DNA of 64,000 nt from Paratinospora sagittata (taxonomy: Eukaryota > Streptophyta > Magnoliopsida > Ranunculales > Menispermaceae), in the NCBI GenBank assembly GCA_035771175.1, contig CM069610.1, positions 20,922,501 through 20,986,500 on the forward strand. Direction: 5' to 3'. This document shows positions 11,951-23,362 of the stretch, one piece after another. The position numbers and the translations under genes were made by a program. The notes under the pieces are model-generated. The model worked only from the letters and a program-made list of their open reading frames with translations. It was not told where the DNA came from and searched no databases. Position 1 is the stretch's first letter, and every line of letters begins with the position of its first letter.

Positions 11951-13135
11951 GTGGTTGAGACCCTACGAGCCTTATCCCAAACAACGACACAATATAAACA
12001 GGTACTAAACAAAACTACCAACCGTATTAATCATCCAAGACAAGAGATACTTCATAAAAATGAACCATAAATAAAACCGCAATCCCTACAGTCCATCAAG
12101 ATTGACATACACATAAAGTCCAAAACTATGGGTACAAAAAAAATCGTCATATGCCCACTTGGTCTATCTAACAAGTCTCAGCTCACCCATACTACAATGT
12201 GGTAAGTGTTATAATTAAATAGTCCAAAATATAATACATCATAATTTAAAACACAGTTCAATCAAAATGTCTCTCAACTCACATAGAGGCCTTGGATTCT
12301 CTCGCCGGCAAGGCCCTCAAGATATGACTACTCCTTTGCCCTTGTTCAGCACAGAAGGACCTCAAAGAAGAAAATGAGGGTGAGCCAACGGTGCCGAGTG
12401 AATAGAATTCAAATATGCTATCAATACTCATCAATAAATATCATGTATGCATGTCAATGTGTAGCATGATTAAAAGCTCATAACATATAGATATCAAGCA
12501 TTTATAATAAGTTCGATGCAAATAAAAGCTTATCAATTTGGATCCACATTCCACATGCATTGGGGTTACTAGTGCACGTCTATTTCACCGTACCATTCTC
12601 ATCCTCAATCATGTTGATTTGGGGTTACTAGTGCACGTCTATTTCACCGAACCGTTCTCATCCCCAAATATTTTCTTTTTAAAACCCTCCTATGACAAGG
12701 TTAAGTCCCCCTATTAGCCAGATAGATGGGCCCAACCGAAGTCATAAGGTTTTCTCAAATCAATGCATCATTCAAAACATCATGACACATTCATGCTTTC
12801 AACATACAATATATATAAGTGATATGATGACATAAAAGATATAATCATAAATGAAGTCTACTTACAACCAAGCCTCGCGAGAGTATCTAACCACACACGG
12901 ACACCAAATCGAATCAACCCAATCAAGATCCTGAAACATTCATCAATATCCAACCATACATCAATTTCTATGCTCAATCACATAAACATTACCCATCAAC
13001 CTTAAATCAGCCCATATATAGACAATAGGCCTAAATCCCATCTAATCCCATCATTAAACTCAAATAACATGACTTAGGCCTCTAATGCATAGTTCTCATT
13101 CATAAACCATTCAATTAATCAAAAATACTGATTTT

Positions 13136-13140
13136 CAATT
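13136..13140. repeat. Target-site duplication, left copy (CAATT)
   Basis: Exact 5-bp match to 16064-16068 on the other side of the solo LTR. Confidence 0.85.
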
Positions 13141-13570
13141 TGTGACGCCCCGAAAATTATTTCATCTAGCCCATAACCCAATTGCACTTTGCCCAAACTC
13201 TATGTGTTGCCTTGATGTGGTTGGTGTTTGTTTGATTGTTGTTTAATGTTTGTATAGTTGATGCTTGATAATGTATATAAATATGTGTATTATAAATTGT
13301 ATATGGGTCATGTTAAATTAAAGTATAATGCATATGTTATTATTTATGCATGGGTCCATTAAACCATGAATTGATATGGGTTAGGATTGATTGAATAAAA
13401 GGATAAATGAGAATGAAAATTTGGTGTATTAAATGGATTGGACATTTAAAATACATGGAAGCATGAGATTGGTTAAAGTACATGTGGTTGGTATGGGTAG
13501 TATGAGACCAACACATGTGAAGGTTGATGCATGAAAGTGGACAAGTGTCCCATGCCCACTTCTCTTCTCC

Positions 13571-13682
13571 AAGAATGTGCTAGAAAGTGAGGTGAGTGGA
13601 GGGAATCCAAGAATGTGTTAGAAAGTGAGGTGAGTAGAGGGAATCAAGGAAGTGCTAGAAAGTGAGGTGAGTGGAGAGAAAG
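13571..13682 (+). repeat. 38-bp tandem repeat, three copies
   Basis: Units begin AAGAATGTGCTAG (13571), AAGAATGTGTTAG (13609) and AAGGAAGTGCTAG (13646), each followed by AAAGTGAGGTGAGT. They lie in the variable segment of the solo LTR; the sibling LTR lacks this expansion. Confidence 0.8.
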
Positions 13683-13778
13683 AAAAAAAATAAACAAAAA
13701 GTAGAGAAAGGAAAGAAGAAGAGAAAGAAAGAGGGAGTTGCAGGAGGAAAATCTCTGTGACGTTTTCATCAAAGAGCT

Positions 13779-14228
13779 GGATCTTCGGGATATATGGTCA
13801 GATTAAGCTCAAATTTTGTCAGCAAGTTCATAGCTTATGGTTCTGCATTCTGAAAGGTGGAGATCTTGATTTGAGGTTTCTTCTAAGAGATCTAACCTCT
13901 CAAACCAAGCTGGTCGGAAAGTCTGGATTTTTCGCGCTGTTTCGCTCAAACTTATAGATCTCCTCAATATACCGTTGGATGGATATCAAATTTGGGTATG
14001 TAGTTTAAAACCGATATTTCTGCATTCTGAACAGTGGAGATCTTTAATAGAGGTTTCGTCTAAGAGATCTAACCTCTCAAACAAACCTGGTCAGAAGTCT
14101 GGATTTCTCGCGCCATTTCGCTCCAACTTATAGATCTCCTCAATCTACCGTTGGATGGATATCAAATTTGGGTATGTAGTTTAAAACTGATATTTCTGCA
14201 TTCTGAACGATTGAGATGTTTATCTGTT
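13779..14228 (+). repeat. 176-bp tandem repeat, about 2.6 copies
   Basis: Units start at about 13778, 13954 and 14130; the last two both begin ATAGATCTCCTCAAT. Each full unit runs through TTTCTGCATTCTGAA, GAGATCTAACCTCTCAAAC and TTTCGCTC. The homologous part of the sibling (about 16640-16950, minus) has only about 1.6 units, so one unit was gained or lost. Confidence 0.8.
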
Positions 14229-16063
14229 AAGTATAATGTGTGATATAGTCATCTGAGTTTGAGTATTTGTAGCAGGAAAGGAGAAATTGTCTGATTAGAG
14301 ACTTGTTCATCAAATATACTTATCTTTTCGGTCAACCATTGGATTGGGCTGATATTTGGACATAAGGTTTGTTTCTTCACATACTTCAATCTGTACGGTT
14401 GATTTTTTGATTCCATATTTCTGTTGGTAGATTGATACATCTGAACAGAATATTAAATGAAGAATTGGTAGGGTTGCTTGTATTAGACCCAAATTTAGAA
14501 TATGAACTTAGACCTTTCCAAATAGCTTGCATGTCAACTATGTTGACCTAGTTGCCATTGTTGATGAACCCATGATGCAAAATCAGTGATATACATGGCT
14601 GAACATGGTGACCTAGTGTAAATCGACAATATGGCCAAAGTATGAAAAATTTCATATTTTAGGGCTTTTGATACTTTTGGCCTAGAATCATTGAATTGAT
14701 GCAACTTATGTTTAATTAAGCATGATTAGGGTTGATTATGCTACTGATTTGGTGGTTGTGACAATATTATGGGTTAGGCCTACTTGTGATCAAGTGACCC
14801 AATTTGGGCATGTTTATGCCTAAGGAATTGAAAATCAGTATTTTTGATTAATAGAATGGTTTATGCATGAGAATTATGCATTAGAGGCCTAAGTCATGTG
14901 ATTTGAGTTGAATGATGGGATTAGATGGGATTTAGGCCTATTGTCTATATGTGGGCTGATTTAGGGTTGATGCATAATGTTTATGTGATTGAGCATAGAA
15001 ATTGATGTATGGTAGGATATTGATGAATGTTTCAGGATCTTGATTGGGTTGATTCGGTTTGGTGGTCGTCCGTGGTTAAATACTCTCGCGAGGCTTGGTT
15101 GTGAGTAGACTTCATTTATGATTATATCTTTTATGTCATCATATCACTTATATATATTATATGTTGAAAGCATGAATGTGTTCTAATGTTTTGAATGATG
15201 CATTGATTTGAGAAAAACCTTATGACTTTGGTTGGGCCAATCTATCTGGCTAATAGGGGGACTTAACCTTGTCATAGGAGGGTTTTAGGAAAGGAAATGA
15301 TTGGGGTCAACGGTACGGTGAAATAGACGTGCACTAGTAACCCAATGCATGTGGAATGTGGATCCAAATTGATAAGCTTTTACTTGCATCGAACTTATTA
15401 TAAATGTTTGATATCTATATGTTATGAGCTTTTAATCATGCTACACATTGACATGCATACATGATATTTATTGATGAGTATTGATAGCATATTTGAATTC
15501 TATTCACTCGGCACCGTTGGCTCACCCTCATTTTCCTCTTTCAGGTCCTTCTGTCCCAAATAAGGGCAAAGGAGTAGTCATATCTTGAGGGCCTTGCCTG
15601 CGAGAGAATCCAAGGCCTCGATGTAAGTTGAGAGGCATTTTGATTGAACTGTGTTTTAAATTATGAAGTATTATATTTTGGATTATGTAATTATAACACT
15701 TACCACATTGTAGTATGGGTGAGTTGGGACTTGTTAGATAGACCATGTGGGCATATGACGGTTTTTATTTGTACCCACAATTTTGGACTTTATGTGTATG
15801 TCAATTTTAATGGACTGTAGGGATTATGATTTTATTTATGGTTCATTTTTATGGATTATCTCTTGTCTTTGATGATTAATACGGTGGGTAGTTTTGTTTA
15901 GTACCTTTTGATATTATGTCGTTGTTTGAGATAAGGCTCGTAGGGTCTTAACCACCTCACGGGAGTTGAGGAGTGGTCGGAGATGCCTACGCCAAGGTCC
16001 CGCCCCGGCATTCCGCACGCCATTCCCTGCGGGGTTGGTGGTCCGGGGTGCGGGGTCGCCACA

Positions 16064-16068
16064 CAATT
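16064..16068. repeat. Target-site duplication, right copy (CAATT)
   Basis: Exact 5-bp match to 13136-13140. Confidence 0.85.
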
Positions 16069-17060
16069 CCTTAGGCATAAACATGCCCAAATTGGGTCAT
16101 TTAATCACAAGTAGGCCTAACTCATGATATGGTCACAACCACCAAATAAGTAGGATAATCAACCCTAATCATGCTTAATTAGACATAAATTGCATCAATT
16201 CAATGATTCTAGGCCAAAAGCGTCAAAAGCCCTAAAATATGAAATTTTCCATACTTAGGTCATATTGCCTATTTACACTAGGTCGCCATGTTCAGCCATG
16301 TATATCACTGATTTTGCATCATGGGTTCATCAACAATGGCAACTAGGTCAACATAGTTGACATGCAAGCTATTTGGAAATGTCTAAGTTCATATTCTAAA
16401 TTTAGGTCTAATACAAACAACCCTAAAAATTTTCCATTTAATATTTTGTTCAGATGTATCAAGATGCCAACAGAAATATTTAATCACAACATCAACCGTA
16501 CAGATTGAAGTATGTTAAGATCCAAACCTTCTGTCCAAACATCAGCTCAATCCAACGGTGGACCGAAAAGATAAGTCTCTTTGATGAACAAGTCTCTAAT
16601 CAGACAATTTCTCCTTTCCTACTGCAAATACTTGAACTCAGATGACTATATCACACAAAATACTTGACACCAACATCTCAACCGATCATAATGCAGAAAG
16701 ATCAGTTTTGAACCACCTTCTCAAATATCATATCCATCCAACGGTAGATTTAGGAGATCTCTTAGTTTGATCTAAACTGCGCGAGAAATATAGACTTTCC
16801 GACCAACTTTGTTTGGGAGGTTATATCTTTCAAACGAAAACTCCAATCAAGATCTCCACCAATCAGAATGAATACCCTTAAGATACAAACTTGTTGACAA
16901 ACTTTGAGCTCAATCTGACCATATAGCACCAAGATCCAGCTCTTTGATGAAAACGTTGCTGAGACTTCCCTCAAAGCAACTTCCTCTTTCTTTCTCTTCT
17001 TCTTTCCTTTCTCTTCTTTTTTCCTTTCCCTCCACTCATCTCACTCTCTAGGACTTCCTT

Positions 17061-17243
17061 GGAGAAGAGAAGTAGGGCATGGGACACTTGTCCACTCTCA
17101 TGCACTAACTTGACATGTGTTGGAGAGGAGAAATGGGGCATGGGACACTTGTCCATTTTCATGCACCAACTTGACATGTGTTGGAGAAGAGAAATGGGGC
17201 ATGGGACACTTGTCCATTCTCATGCACCAACTTGACATGTGTT
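17061..17243 (-). repeat. 61-bp tandem repeat, three copies
   Basis: Units beginning GGAGAAGAGAA, GGAGAGGAGAA and GGAGAAGAGAA at 17061, 17122 and 17183 each continue with GGGCATGGGACACTTGTCCA and end in TTGACATGTGTT. The plus-strand sibling has one copy at the homologous place. Confidence 0.85.
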
Positions 17244-17613
17244 GGTCTCATACTACTCATACCAACCACATGTACTTCAACCAATCCCATGCTTCCATGT
17301 ATTTTAAATGTCCAATCCATTTAATACACCAAATTTTCATTCTCATTTATCCTTTTATTCAATCAATTCTAACCCATATCAATTCATGGTTTAATGCGCC
17401 CATTCATACATAATAAAACATGCATTATACTCTAATTTAACATGACCCATATACAATTTATAATGCACATATTTATATACATTATCAAACATCAAATATA
17501 CAAACATTAAACAACCATCAAACAAATACCAAACATATCAAGGCAAACACATAGAGTTTGGAAAAAGTATAATTGGGTAATGGGCTAGATGAAATGATTT
17601 TTGGGACGTCAAA

Positions 17614-18834
17614 GTTTAGGTTGCATATGCATGTTTATAAATGGTATGCATTGTCTTGTTTATGACATGATACATTAAATTGGCATGTATGTAATTTGCT
17701 TACTCTCATAATTATTTAAATGGTTTTAATGGTCTTTCAATGTTTTAATTAAATGCATATATATGTTGCCACTTGTATAGAACATTCACTTGTAAAGTTC
17801 TGAAAAGTATTCGTACGGTTCTGAAAAAAGTAACAGAAATGGTGCTCTTGTCCGAACAGTAACATTTGTTGAATTAGCGTTTTTGCGCATAATATCAACT
17901 TTTTTCGTTTTTTTCCTTGAGGGCGCTCATGGAGCATAAGCGTCTTGCTGAACATTTAAGTGAGGGCGCTACTAATTCGTAAGCATCATGATTTACTTTG
18001 ATGATTTAAACGACTCAAAACATGAGGGCGTTACTTCACAGTTAGCGTCCTGCTTTGTTTTAAAACACTAAACACACGAGGGCGCTACTCAAGAGTTAGC
18101 AACCTGAAATTTTAAATCAGTTTTAAAACAATGTTGAGTACGCTGAAGGACAGTAAGCGTCCTAAGGGTTATTAAGTTGATTCTAAAGATGAGGGCGCTC
18201 CTTCAAAAGTAGCGTCCTGATAATTTATTCAACTTATAATTATTAGCTTCCTTGAAGATAGAAATCACTTGAAAACAAAAAAAACTTTCAGCGAGCTGAA
18301 ACTAAGTTAGCGTCTTGACATTTTCAAAGGTTGATAAAAGAAAGGTCGTCACTTACAAGTAAGCGTCCTTATTAATCAGTTCAATTCAACCTTGAGCGTC
18401 CTAATATTTTATCAGTGTCCTGACTCATCAAGTCAAAGAGGGCGCTTCTTAAAATATTAGTATCCTGAAAGACTTTATAAAAGCAATTTTTTATTTCTCG
18501 ATTAAAGCTCGATAAAACATAATGTAACCAGATTAAATCGGATATGCAAATGATCGATTGAAACATGCAGGCATACATATCATTGAATCATATGACATAG
18601 AAGGTCCTACAACCTATCATAATCTAATCATACAATCGAATATCTTCAAATGATCATGGTCTTCAAGAAGATCTTTAATAGTTCGCCATGCATCATTGAT
18701 TCTTTGAAACCTTCAAGTAAGATTAGATATGTCATATGTGCAGTAATATCATAGACAGAATGTGGTTTGTAATCATCAAAATATCTTTCATATTAGGGAC
18801 ATATTCTTTGTAAGGGACGTGAGGATAATTGGTT
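17614..18834. other. Unclassified sequence carrying a hairpin array
   Basis: No coding capacity seen. It begins after the minus-strand LTR and ends where chromovirus RT becomes readable, near 18835. The middle is the paired-motif array described separately. Near its end GTTTGTAATCATCAAAATAT (about 18763-18782) resembles TTTGCAATCATCAAAATAAT at about 26309-26328. This suggests that the stretches 17614-18790 and 24914-26340 belong to one repeat family. Confidence 0.45.
17919..18467. repeat. Array of about ten GAGGGCGCT / AGCGTCCTG hairpins
   Basis: Paired motifs GAGGGCGCT...AGCGTCCTG recur at 17919-17947, 17962-17990, 18024-18052, 18078-18106, 18136-18163, 18191-18219, about 18290-18317, 18344-18370, 18394-18421 (right motifs only) and 18438-18467. 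In most units the left motif starts 20 bases before the right one, with an 11-base, mostly unconserved loop. The two halves are complementary (eight pairs counting one G-U), so each unit can fold into a small hairpin. Spacers between units vary in sequence and length, so this is not a simple tandem repeat. Confidence 0.75.
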
Positions 18835-20115
18835 CAACACGTTTTATAGTAATTTTTGCCAATGACATCTTGGTATACTCACCTACAAGGGAACTCCATG
18901 AAACACACTTGCAGACTGTGTTTAGCACACTCCAACAACACCATCTCTATGCCAAGCTAAGCAAGTGTGAGTTCTGGATGACCAACGTCAAATTTCTCAG
19001 TTACGTTGTTTCCCACAACGATATTGAGGTTGATCTTGCAAAGGTAGAAGTTGTCCTTGACTGGAAGCAACCTACTACCGTCACCAAAATCAGAAGCTTC
19101 CTCGGGTTAGGAAGGTACTACCGGCATTTTATTAAAAATTTCTCCAAGCTGGCCGAACCACTCACTCGATTAACCCGAAAGGATGCCCGTTTCCATTGGA
19201 ACGATGCATGTGAAGCATCTTTTCAAGAGCTCGTGAAAAGGCTGATCTCAGCCCTGGTTCTTACCACACCTAAAAATGGGACAGGTTACACACTATACAC
19301 GGACACATGACTACAAGGGTTTGGGGTAGTATTGATGCAAGAAGGTCGTGTTATCGCCAACGCGGCTAGGCAGTTGAAACTTCATGAGGTTAACTACCCC
19401 ACTTATGACCTTGAGCTTGCAGTTGTGGTGTTCGCCTTAAAAATATGGGAACACTATCTGTATGGTAAACGTTTTGAGGTTTTCTCTGACCATAAAAGCT
19501 TTTAGTATATTTATACCCAGGAGGACTTGAACCTTTGACAAAGACACTGGCTCAAATTCATCAAAGACTACGACTTCGATCTGCAATACCATCCAAGTAA
19601 CGCCAACTTTGTGGCTGACACCTTAAGTCAAAAGTCGTATGTCTCAGCCTGCACCTTAAATTTTGAAATAGGAAACTGATGTCCGAGATTAAATGTCTCA
19701 ATCTCCAGCTGGTCGAAGATACAAACAACATCACGCTTGCCCAATTAACTGCCCACTCCGAATTGATTCAAAAAATCTCCTCAGCACAAGCCAACAATGT
19801 TGAACTCATGGATAAGAGAGAACTCATCTTTAGAGGCCAGGGCCCCACTCATTGGTCATTCACATCGGATGGTACGGTGCTCTACAAGAAACAGGTGTGC
19901 ATACCCCAAGATCTCGAACTTCAGCACGAGATTCTGGTTAAGTGTCATGGATCTAAGTTTGCCATGCACCCAGGTGGCCACAAGATGTACTAGGACATGA
20001 AAAGATAATTCTGGTTCTATGGAATGAAGAAAGAAGTCGCAAAATTTGTGGCAAAAAGCCTTGTCTGTCAACAAGTCAAGGCTGAATGCAGACTTTCATT
20101 TGGCTTGCTGCAACC
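18835..20115 (+). pseudogene. Chromovirus pol: RT second half, RNase H, integrase zinc domain
   Basis: The frame opens in the RT catalytic region as VIFANDILVYS, where the family has DD; the second-position aspartate is asparagine here. It continues through HLQTVFSTLQQHHLYAKLSKC and KIRSFLGLGRYYRHFIKNFSKL to RNase H (TLYTDT, then [20 protein letters not shown]). The tether region QYHPSNANFVADTLSQ is at about 19582-19629. The integrase zinc domain follows (HPGGHKMY near 19968). Stops lie at about 19308, 19503, 19537, 19676 and 19991. The first half of RT and the protease are absent. Confidence 0.85.
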
Positions 20116-21194
20116 CCTTCCTATCGGAGAATGAAAGTGGGATAACATCGCTATGGATTTTGTCTCCGCCTTGCCAAGGAATTCCAAAGGGCAGGATTCC
20201 ATCTGGGTGATCATCAACAAACTAACTAAATCTGCGCACTTTATTCCGATCAAGTCCACCGATCACCCCAGCCAAACTCGGCAAGATCTATGAATAGGAG
20301 ATCGTCAAACTACATGGAATCTCGCTCACCATCATCTGCGATCGAGACCCCAGGTTCACCTCAAAGTTCCGGTAGAGTTTTCAATCTAGAATGGGTTTAA
20401 GGGTCACAATGAGCACTACTTACCACCCTCAAACCGACGGCCAGTCTAAATGCCTAATTCAAGTGGTTGAAGAAATGCTACGTTGTTGTGTCCTTGACTT
20501 CAATAATGGGTGGGCGAAATATCTGCATTTGGTAGAGTTGTCCTACAATAACAGCTACCAAGCAAGCATCAAGATGGCCCCATATAAAGCCTTTTATGGT
20601 AGGCCTTGCAGATCCCCCGTATGTTGGTTGGATATGGTTGACTGACCACAGCTTGGTCCGAACATTATCAAGGAAACCATTGACAAGATTACTTTTGTCA
20701 AAGAACGGCTCCGCATTACCCAGAGCAGACACAAAAGCTATGCAGAGAAGTAAAAAAAACCTCTAGAATTTGAAGTTGGAGAATCCATTCTCCTGAAGGT
20801 CCAACCAATCAAGGACGTGAGGAGATTTGGCGTCAAGGGAAAACTGTCCCCTAGATTTATCGACCCTTTTGAAATTATCAAAAGGGTTGGTGAATTCGCC
20901 TATCAGTTATCCCTACCTTCGTTCATGTCTAGGGTTCATGATGTGTTCCACGTCTCTATGCTCTGAAAGTATCACCATGATCTTAATCATATCATCCTCC
21001 TACTTGAAGTTGAGTTTGAGGAGGGTAACAAATACACAGAATAACCGATGCAAATCCTTAACAGGAGAACACAAGACTTACTAAATAAGAGCATCCCTCT
21101 CGTCAAAGTCCTCTGGGACCACCATGGGGTGGAAGAAGCAACATGAGAATTGGAACAAGAAATCAAACAAAAATATCCTTATATGTTTGTTTAA
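20116..21194 (+). pseudogene. Chromovirus integrase core and chromodomain
   Basis: Core integrase reads WDNIAMDFVSALPRNSKGQD and later STTYHPQTDGQSKCLIQVVE, the third-acidic-residue region. The C-terminal GPY/F-type region reads FEVGESILLKVQPIKDVRRF then LSPRFIDPFEIIKRVGEFAY. A degenerate chromodomain ends it (QILNRRTQDLLNKSIPLVKV, then LWDHHGVEEAT, about 21048-21150). Stops and frameshifts are frequent, and a frame change near 20290-20400 is clear. Chromodomains of this class direct integration to marked chromatin. The domain set identifies a Tekay-like chromovirus. Confidence 0.85.
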
Positions 21195-21281
21195 AGATAA
21201 TGTTCCAACATTTTGCATAATGATTATCTCTTTTTAAAATCTTTATATTGTCTCTAACTTGTGCTTTGTCCCTATGCTTGC

Positions 21282-21294
21282 AAATTTTTTGCAG
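21282..21294 (+). promoter_or_regulatory. Splice-acceptor-like site before the extra ORF
   Basis: The sequence AATTTTTTGCAG ends immediately before ATG 21295, and T-rich sequence (TTATATTGTCTCTAACTTG) lies upstream. This has the form of a plant 3' splice site and would place the extra ORF at the start of a spliced subgenomic exon. Confidence 0.45.
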
Positions 21295-22067
21295 ATGTCT
21301 GATAGCGACGAGTCTATAAGATTCAACTCAGATCCGTCTGAGCACAACCTAAACTCTCATTCCTCGAGTCAATCAACAGACTCAACGCCAAGAGAAAATA
21401 GTGAGGATGAGCAGAGTCATATTCCCCCTACTCGGAGCCCTACTCCCTCTTATTATTCACAGTCATCCTCATCTTCGAGGTCACTCTCTGCAAGCCTCCA
21501 GCTGGTTCAGACCCCTGTCTATAGCCCACTCCAGAGCCCCATAGACCACCAGACTGTATCAAATCCAAATGAGGTAGGACGCTCCAACTGGCAATCTCCT
21601 TATTTGCTCGAGGGAGGTTGGCGCACGAGGTAGACCGCAAGAAAAACCGTGCACTACCCATTCCCCACGTTTAGAAATCAACGTTCCAATCCATAACCCC
21701 TTCAAGTATAATTCACGCCCAGGCATGCATCAGCCCTAGGTCCTGACCAGGTTGGGACCTCAAACCGACAAACACAACAAACACCTGTTAGATTAGGATG
21801 GTGTACCCGACAACTGTCCCCGTTGAGGACTTCTTTTTCCTCGACCATGTGCCCACGCCTCTTTTTCTCCTGAATCTATCAGACCAGGATGGAGATCCCT
21901 TTGACTCTGTCCACTCACCCACACCTACTCACTCTGAGGATTCCACCGCCCAGAGCACCATCTGAGGACTGCTTAATCCACCTAACTAGCGCATCACAAG
22001 GTCACCTTCTAGGGTCGATGACAACGCTGATATGGTCGACTTCATCATCATTTCTGACGACGATTGA
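21295..22067 (+). CDS. Extra Ser/Pro/Asp-rich ORF after chromovirus pol, degraded
   Basis: From ATG 21295 a 112-residue frame (MSDSDESIRFNSDPSEHN...) is open to 21633. It is rich in Ser, Pro and acidic residues with runs such as SYYSQSSSSSRSLS. A second frame from ATG 21798 (MVYPTTVPVEDFFFLDHVP) continues in similar acidic, Pro/Ser-rich style with two stops and ends VDFIIISDDD at 22067. The two segments look like one former protein of about 250 residues with a shift between them. It lies between the chromodomain and the 3' LTR and directly follows a splice-acceptor-like site. I recognise no domain. It is not an envelope gene by appearance: no membrane segment is seen. Confidence 0.45.
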
Positions 22068-22144
22068 TGAGTACAATAACTAAAATACTAAGTTTTAATT
22101 CAAAAACCCTACCTTAACTGAATTTCGAGGACGAAATTCCTTTA

Positions 22145-22156
22145 ATGGAGGTAGAT
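22145..22156 (+). other. Polypurine tract
   Basis: ATGGAGGTAGAT lies immediately before the LTR start. The preceding TTTCGAGGACGAAATTCC is a phrase commonly seen just 5' of the 3' LTR in plant Tekay-type elements. It primes second-strand synthesis in intact elements. Confidence 0.6.
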
Positions 22157-23314
22157 TGTAACAACCCCTAAAAATGTGAATTTGTTTTCTTTTTCTTTCA
22201 CTACAACTGTTGCTGCTCAATGGAATAACGTGAAAAGTTTTCGCGATACTATGCAACACCAGCGGAAGTGTCCCCATGAGGGGGACATCTCCTTGGTAGG
22301 GGACGGTGGGGACATCTCCACTTTTGGGGACGTCCCCATCGAGGCGGACGCCCCCCTCTTGGGGCTCTTTTCTATAAATAGAGAGGGGGCCCTCAGTTCG
22401 ATTATCCCACTCTCTCTCTTTCCTTCTTGCTTTTCTCAAAATTTTGCAATTTCAGAGACGTTGTTACTACGTTTACGCACTTCCAAAGGTGGGGATGAAA
22501 GCCTAGGTTTGCGTATCTTATCTTTACAATGATTATCACATTGCATTATCCATCTATGATGTTACCATGCTCTACTAATTCATGTACACATCATGTTATA
22601 TGAACTGTTATACAAAAGGGAACATTGGAGACCAATGGGATTGTCCAGGTGTTGTGTGCTTTGGCCGATAGGGTCTTGTTGTTTTCGCTTAAAGCACTAG
22701 AACACATGAGATTTCTTAGTTTCTGCTTATTATTATTTGTGACACTCAACTTATGGTTGTCCGGTTGTTATGTGCTTTGGACCATAAGGTCGGGTTGTCA
22801 CCACTGGATGCTTGATTGTACTTGTTGTGGTGTAACTTGCTTGATGATTATTGTTCTGTATTTATTATTGTTTAAATAAGCTATGTTAACATGTTTGATC
22901 CACTGAGCTTTGTGCTCGCCCTATTGCTAATCTTTCCATGGATCTAAGATGGGTTAGGATGGACTTGTTCAAGGGGCGACTGCCAACCCTCTCTCACCTA
23001 GGGACTTATATTTTTGTTCTACCAGCAGGTCCCTACTAGAGGTGATGGAGTCCGCCTTATCCTTTTTTTGGTCTTTTTGTTTTCTTTCTTTTTAGTGCGT
23101 TGTTTTCTTGCCCTTCTATTTTGTATTTCGCTGAAAATATAATATTTAACACCTTTTAGAAGGACCTCTTTTATATATAAATATATATCTTTTGCTTCAA
23201 AAATGGCTCTTGGATATTTGTGTTTCAGTATACATGACATATTGCCACACCTCATCTTGTGGGCGTTGAATTCTCGGTATGTATGGCCCGCCAAGCATAC
23301 CAACGGGGTGTGAC
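22157..23314 (+). mobile_element. 3' LTR of the chromovirus (1158 bp)
   Basis: It begins TGTAACAACCCC after the polypurine tract and ends GGGGTGTGACA. A TATA box (TCTATAAATAGAG) is at about 22370-22382, with transcription start expected near 22400. No matching 5' LTR is present near the gag fragment at 9696, so the element's left end is lost or rearranged. The open frame at 22176-22532 is LTR sequence and not a gene. Confidence 0.8.
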
Positions 23315-23362
23315 ATTCTCAACTTCACAGATGTGAGACAACCTTCACAACACTCAACCTAC
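23315..23362. other. Short flank split from 24914-26340 by a solo LTR
   Basis: ACTCAACCTAC before the solo LTR and the later CCTACTCAACTT phrases after it suggest that 23315-23362 and 24914 onward were once contiguous. Confidence 0.45.

Larger units (their letters stand above)
13141..16063 (+). mobile_element. Solo LTR, 2.9 kb, with CAATT target duplication
   Basis: The LTR begins TGTGACGCCCC and ends GGGGTCGCCACA. It is flanked by CAATT at 13136-13140 and CAATT at 16064-16068, and the split host sequence reads on across both sides in the minus-strand sibling. Solo LTRs form when the two LTRs of an element recombine. Its 3' half is an inverted copy of 11951-13140 and its 5' half an inverted copy of 16064-17613. 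It contains a 176-bp tandem repeat (about 2.6 copies) and a 38-bp repeat (three copies). Confidence 0.9.
11951..17613 (-). mobile_element. Minus-strand LTR, split by a sibling solo LTR
   Basis: Two pieces, 11951-13140 and 16064-17613, together form one minus-strand LTR. Its start near 17613 reads TTTGACGTCCC, corresponding to TGTGACGCCCC of the sibling. Its last 130 bp or so, including the terminal CA, are missing at 11950. It is interrupted at 13140 by the plus-strand sibling. No internal coding region, primer site or tract adjoins it, so it is a solo or truncated LTR. Its variable segment carries three copies of a 61-bp unit at 17061-17243. Confidence 0.75.

Noticed and set aside
17919..18467. 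CRISPR-like array
   Set aside because: Plant nuclear DNA, motifs only 9 bases and paired, spacer lengths irregular, no cas genes. Treated as a hairpin repeat.
22176..22532. 118-codon frame
   Set aside because: Lies wholly within the 3' LTR and overlaps its TATA region; no domain.
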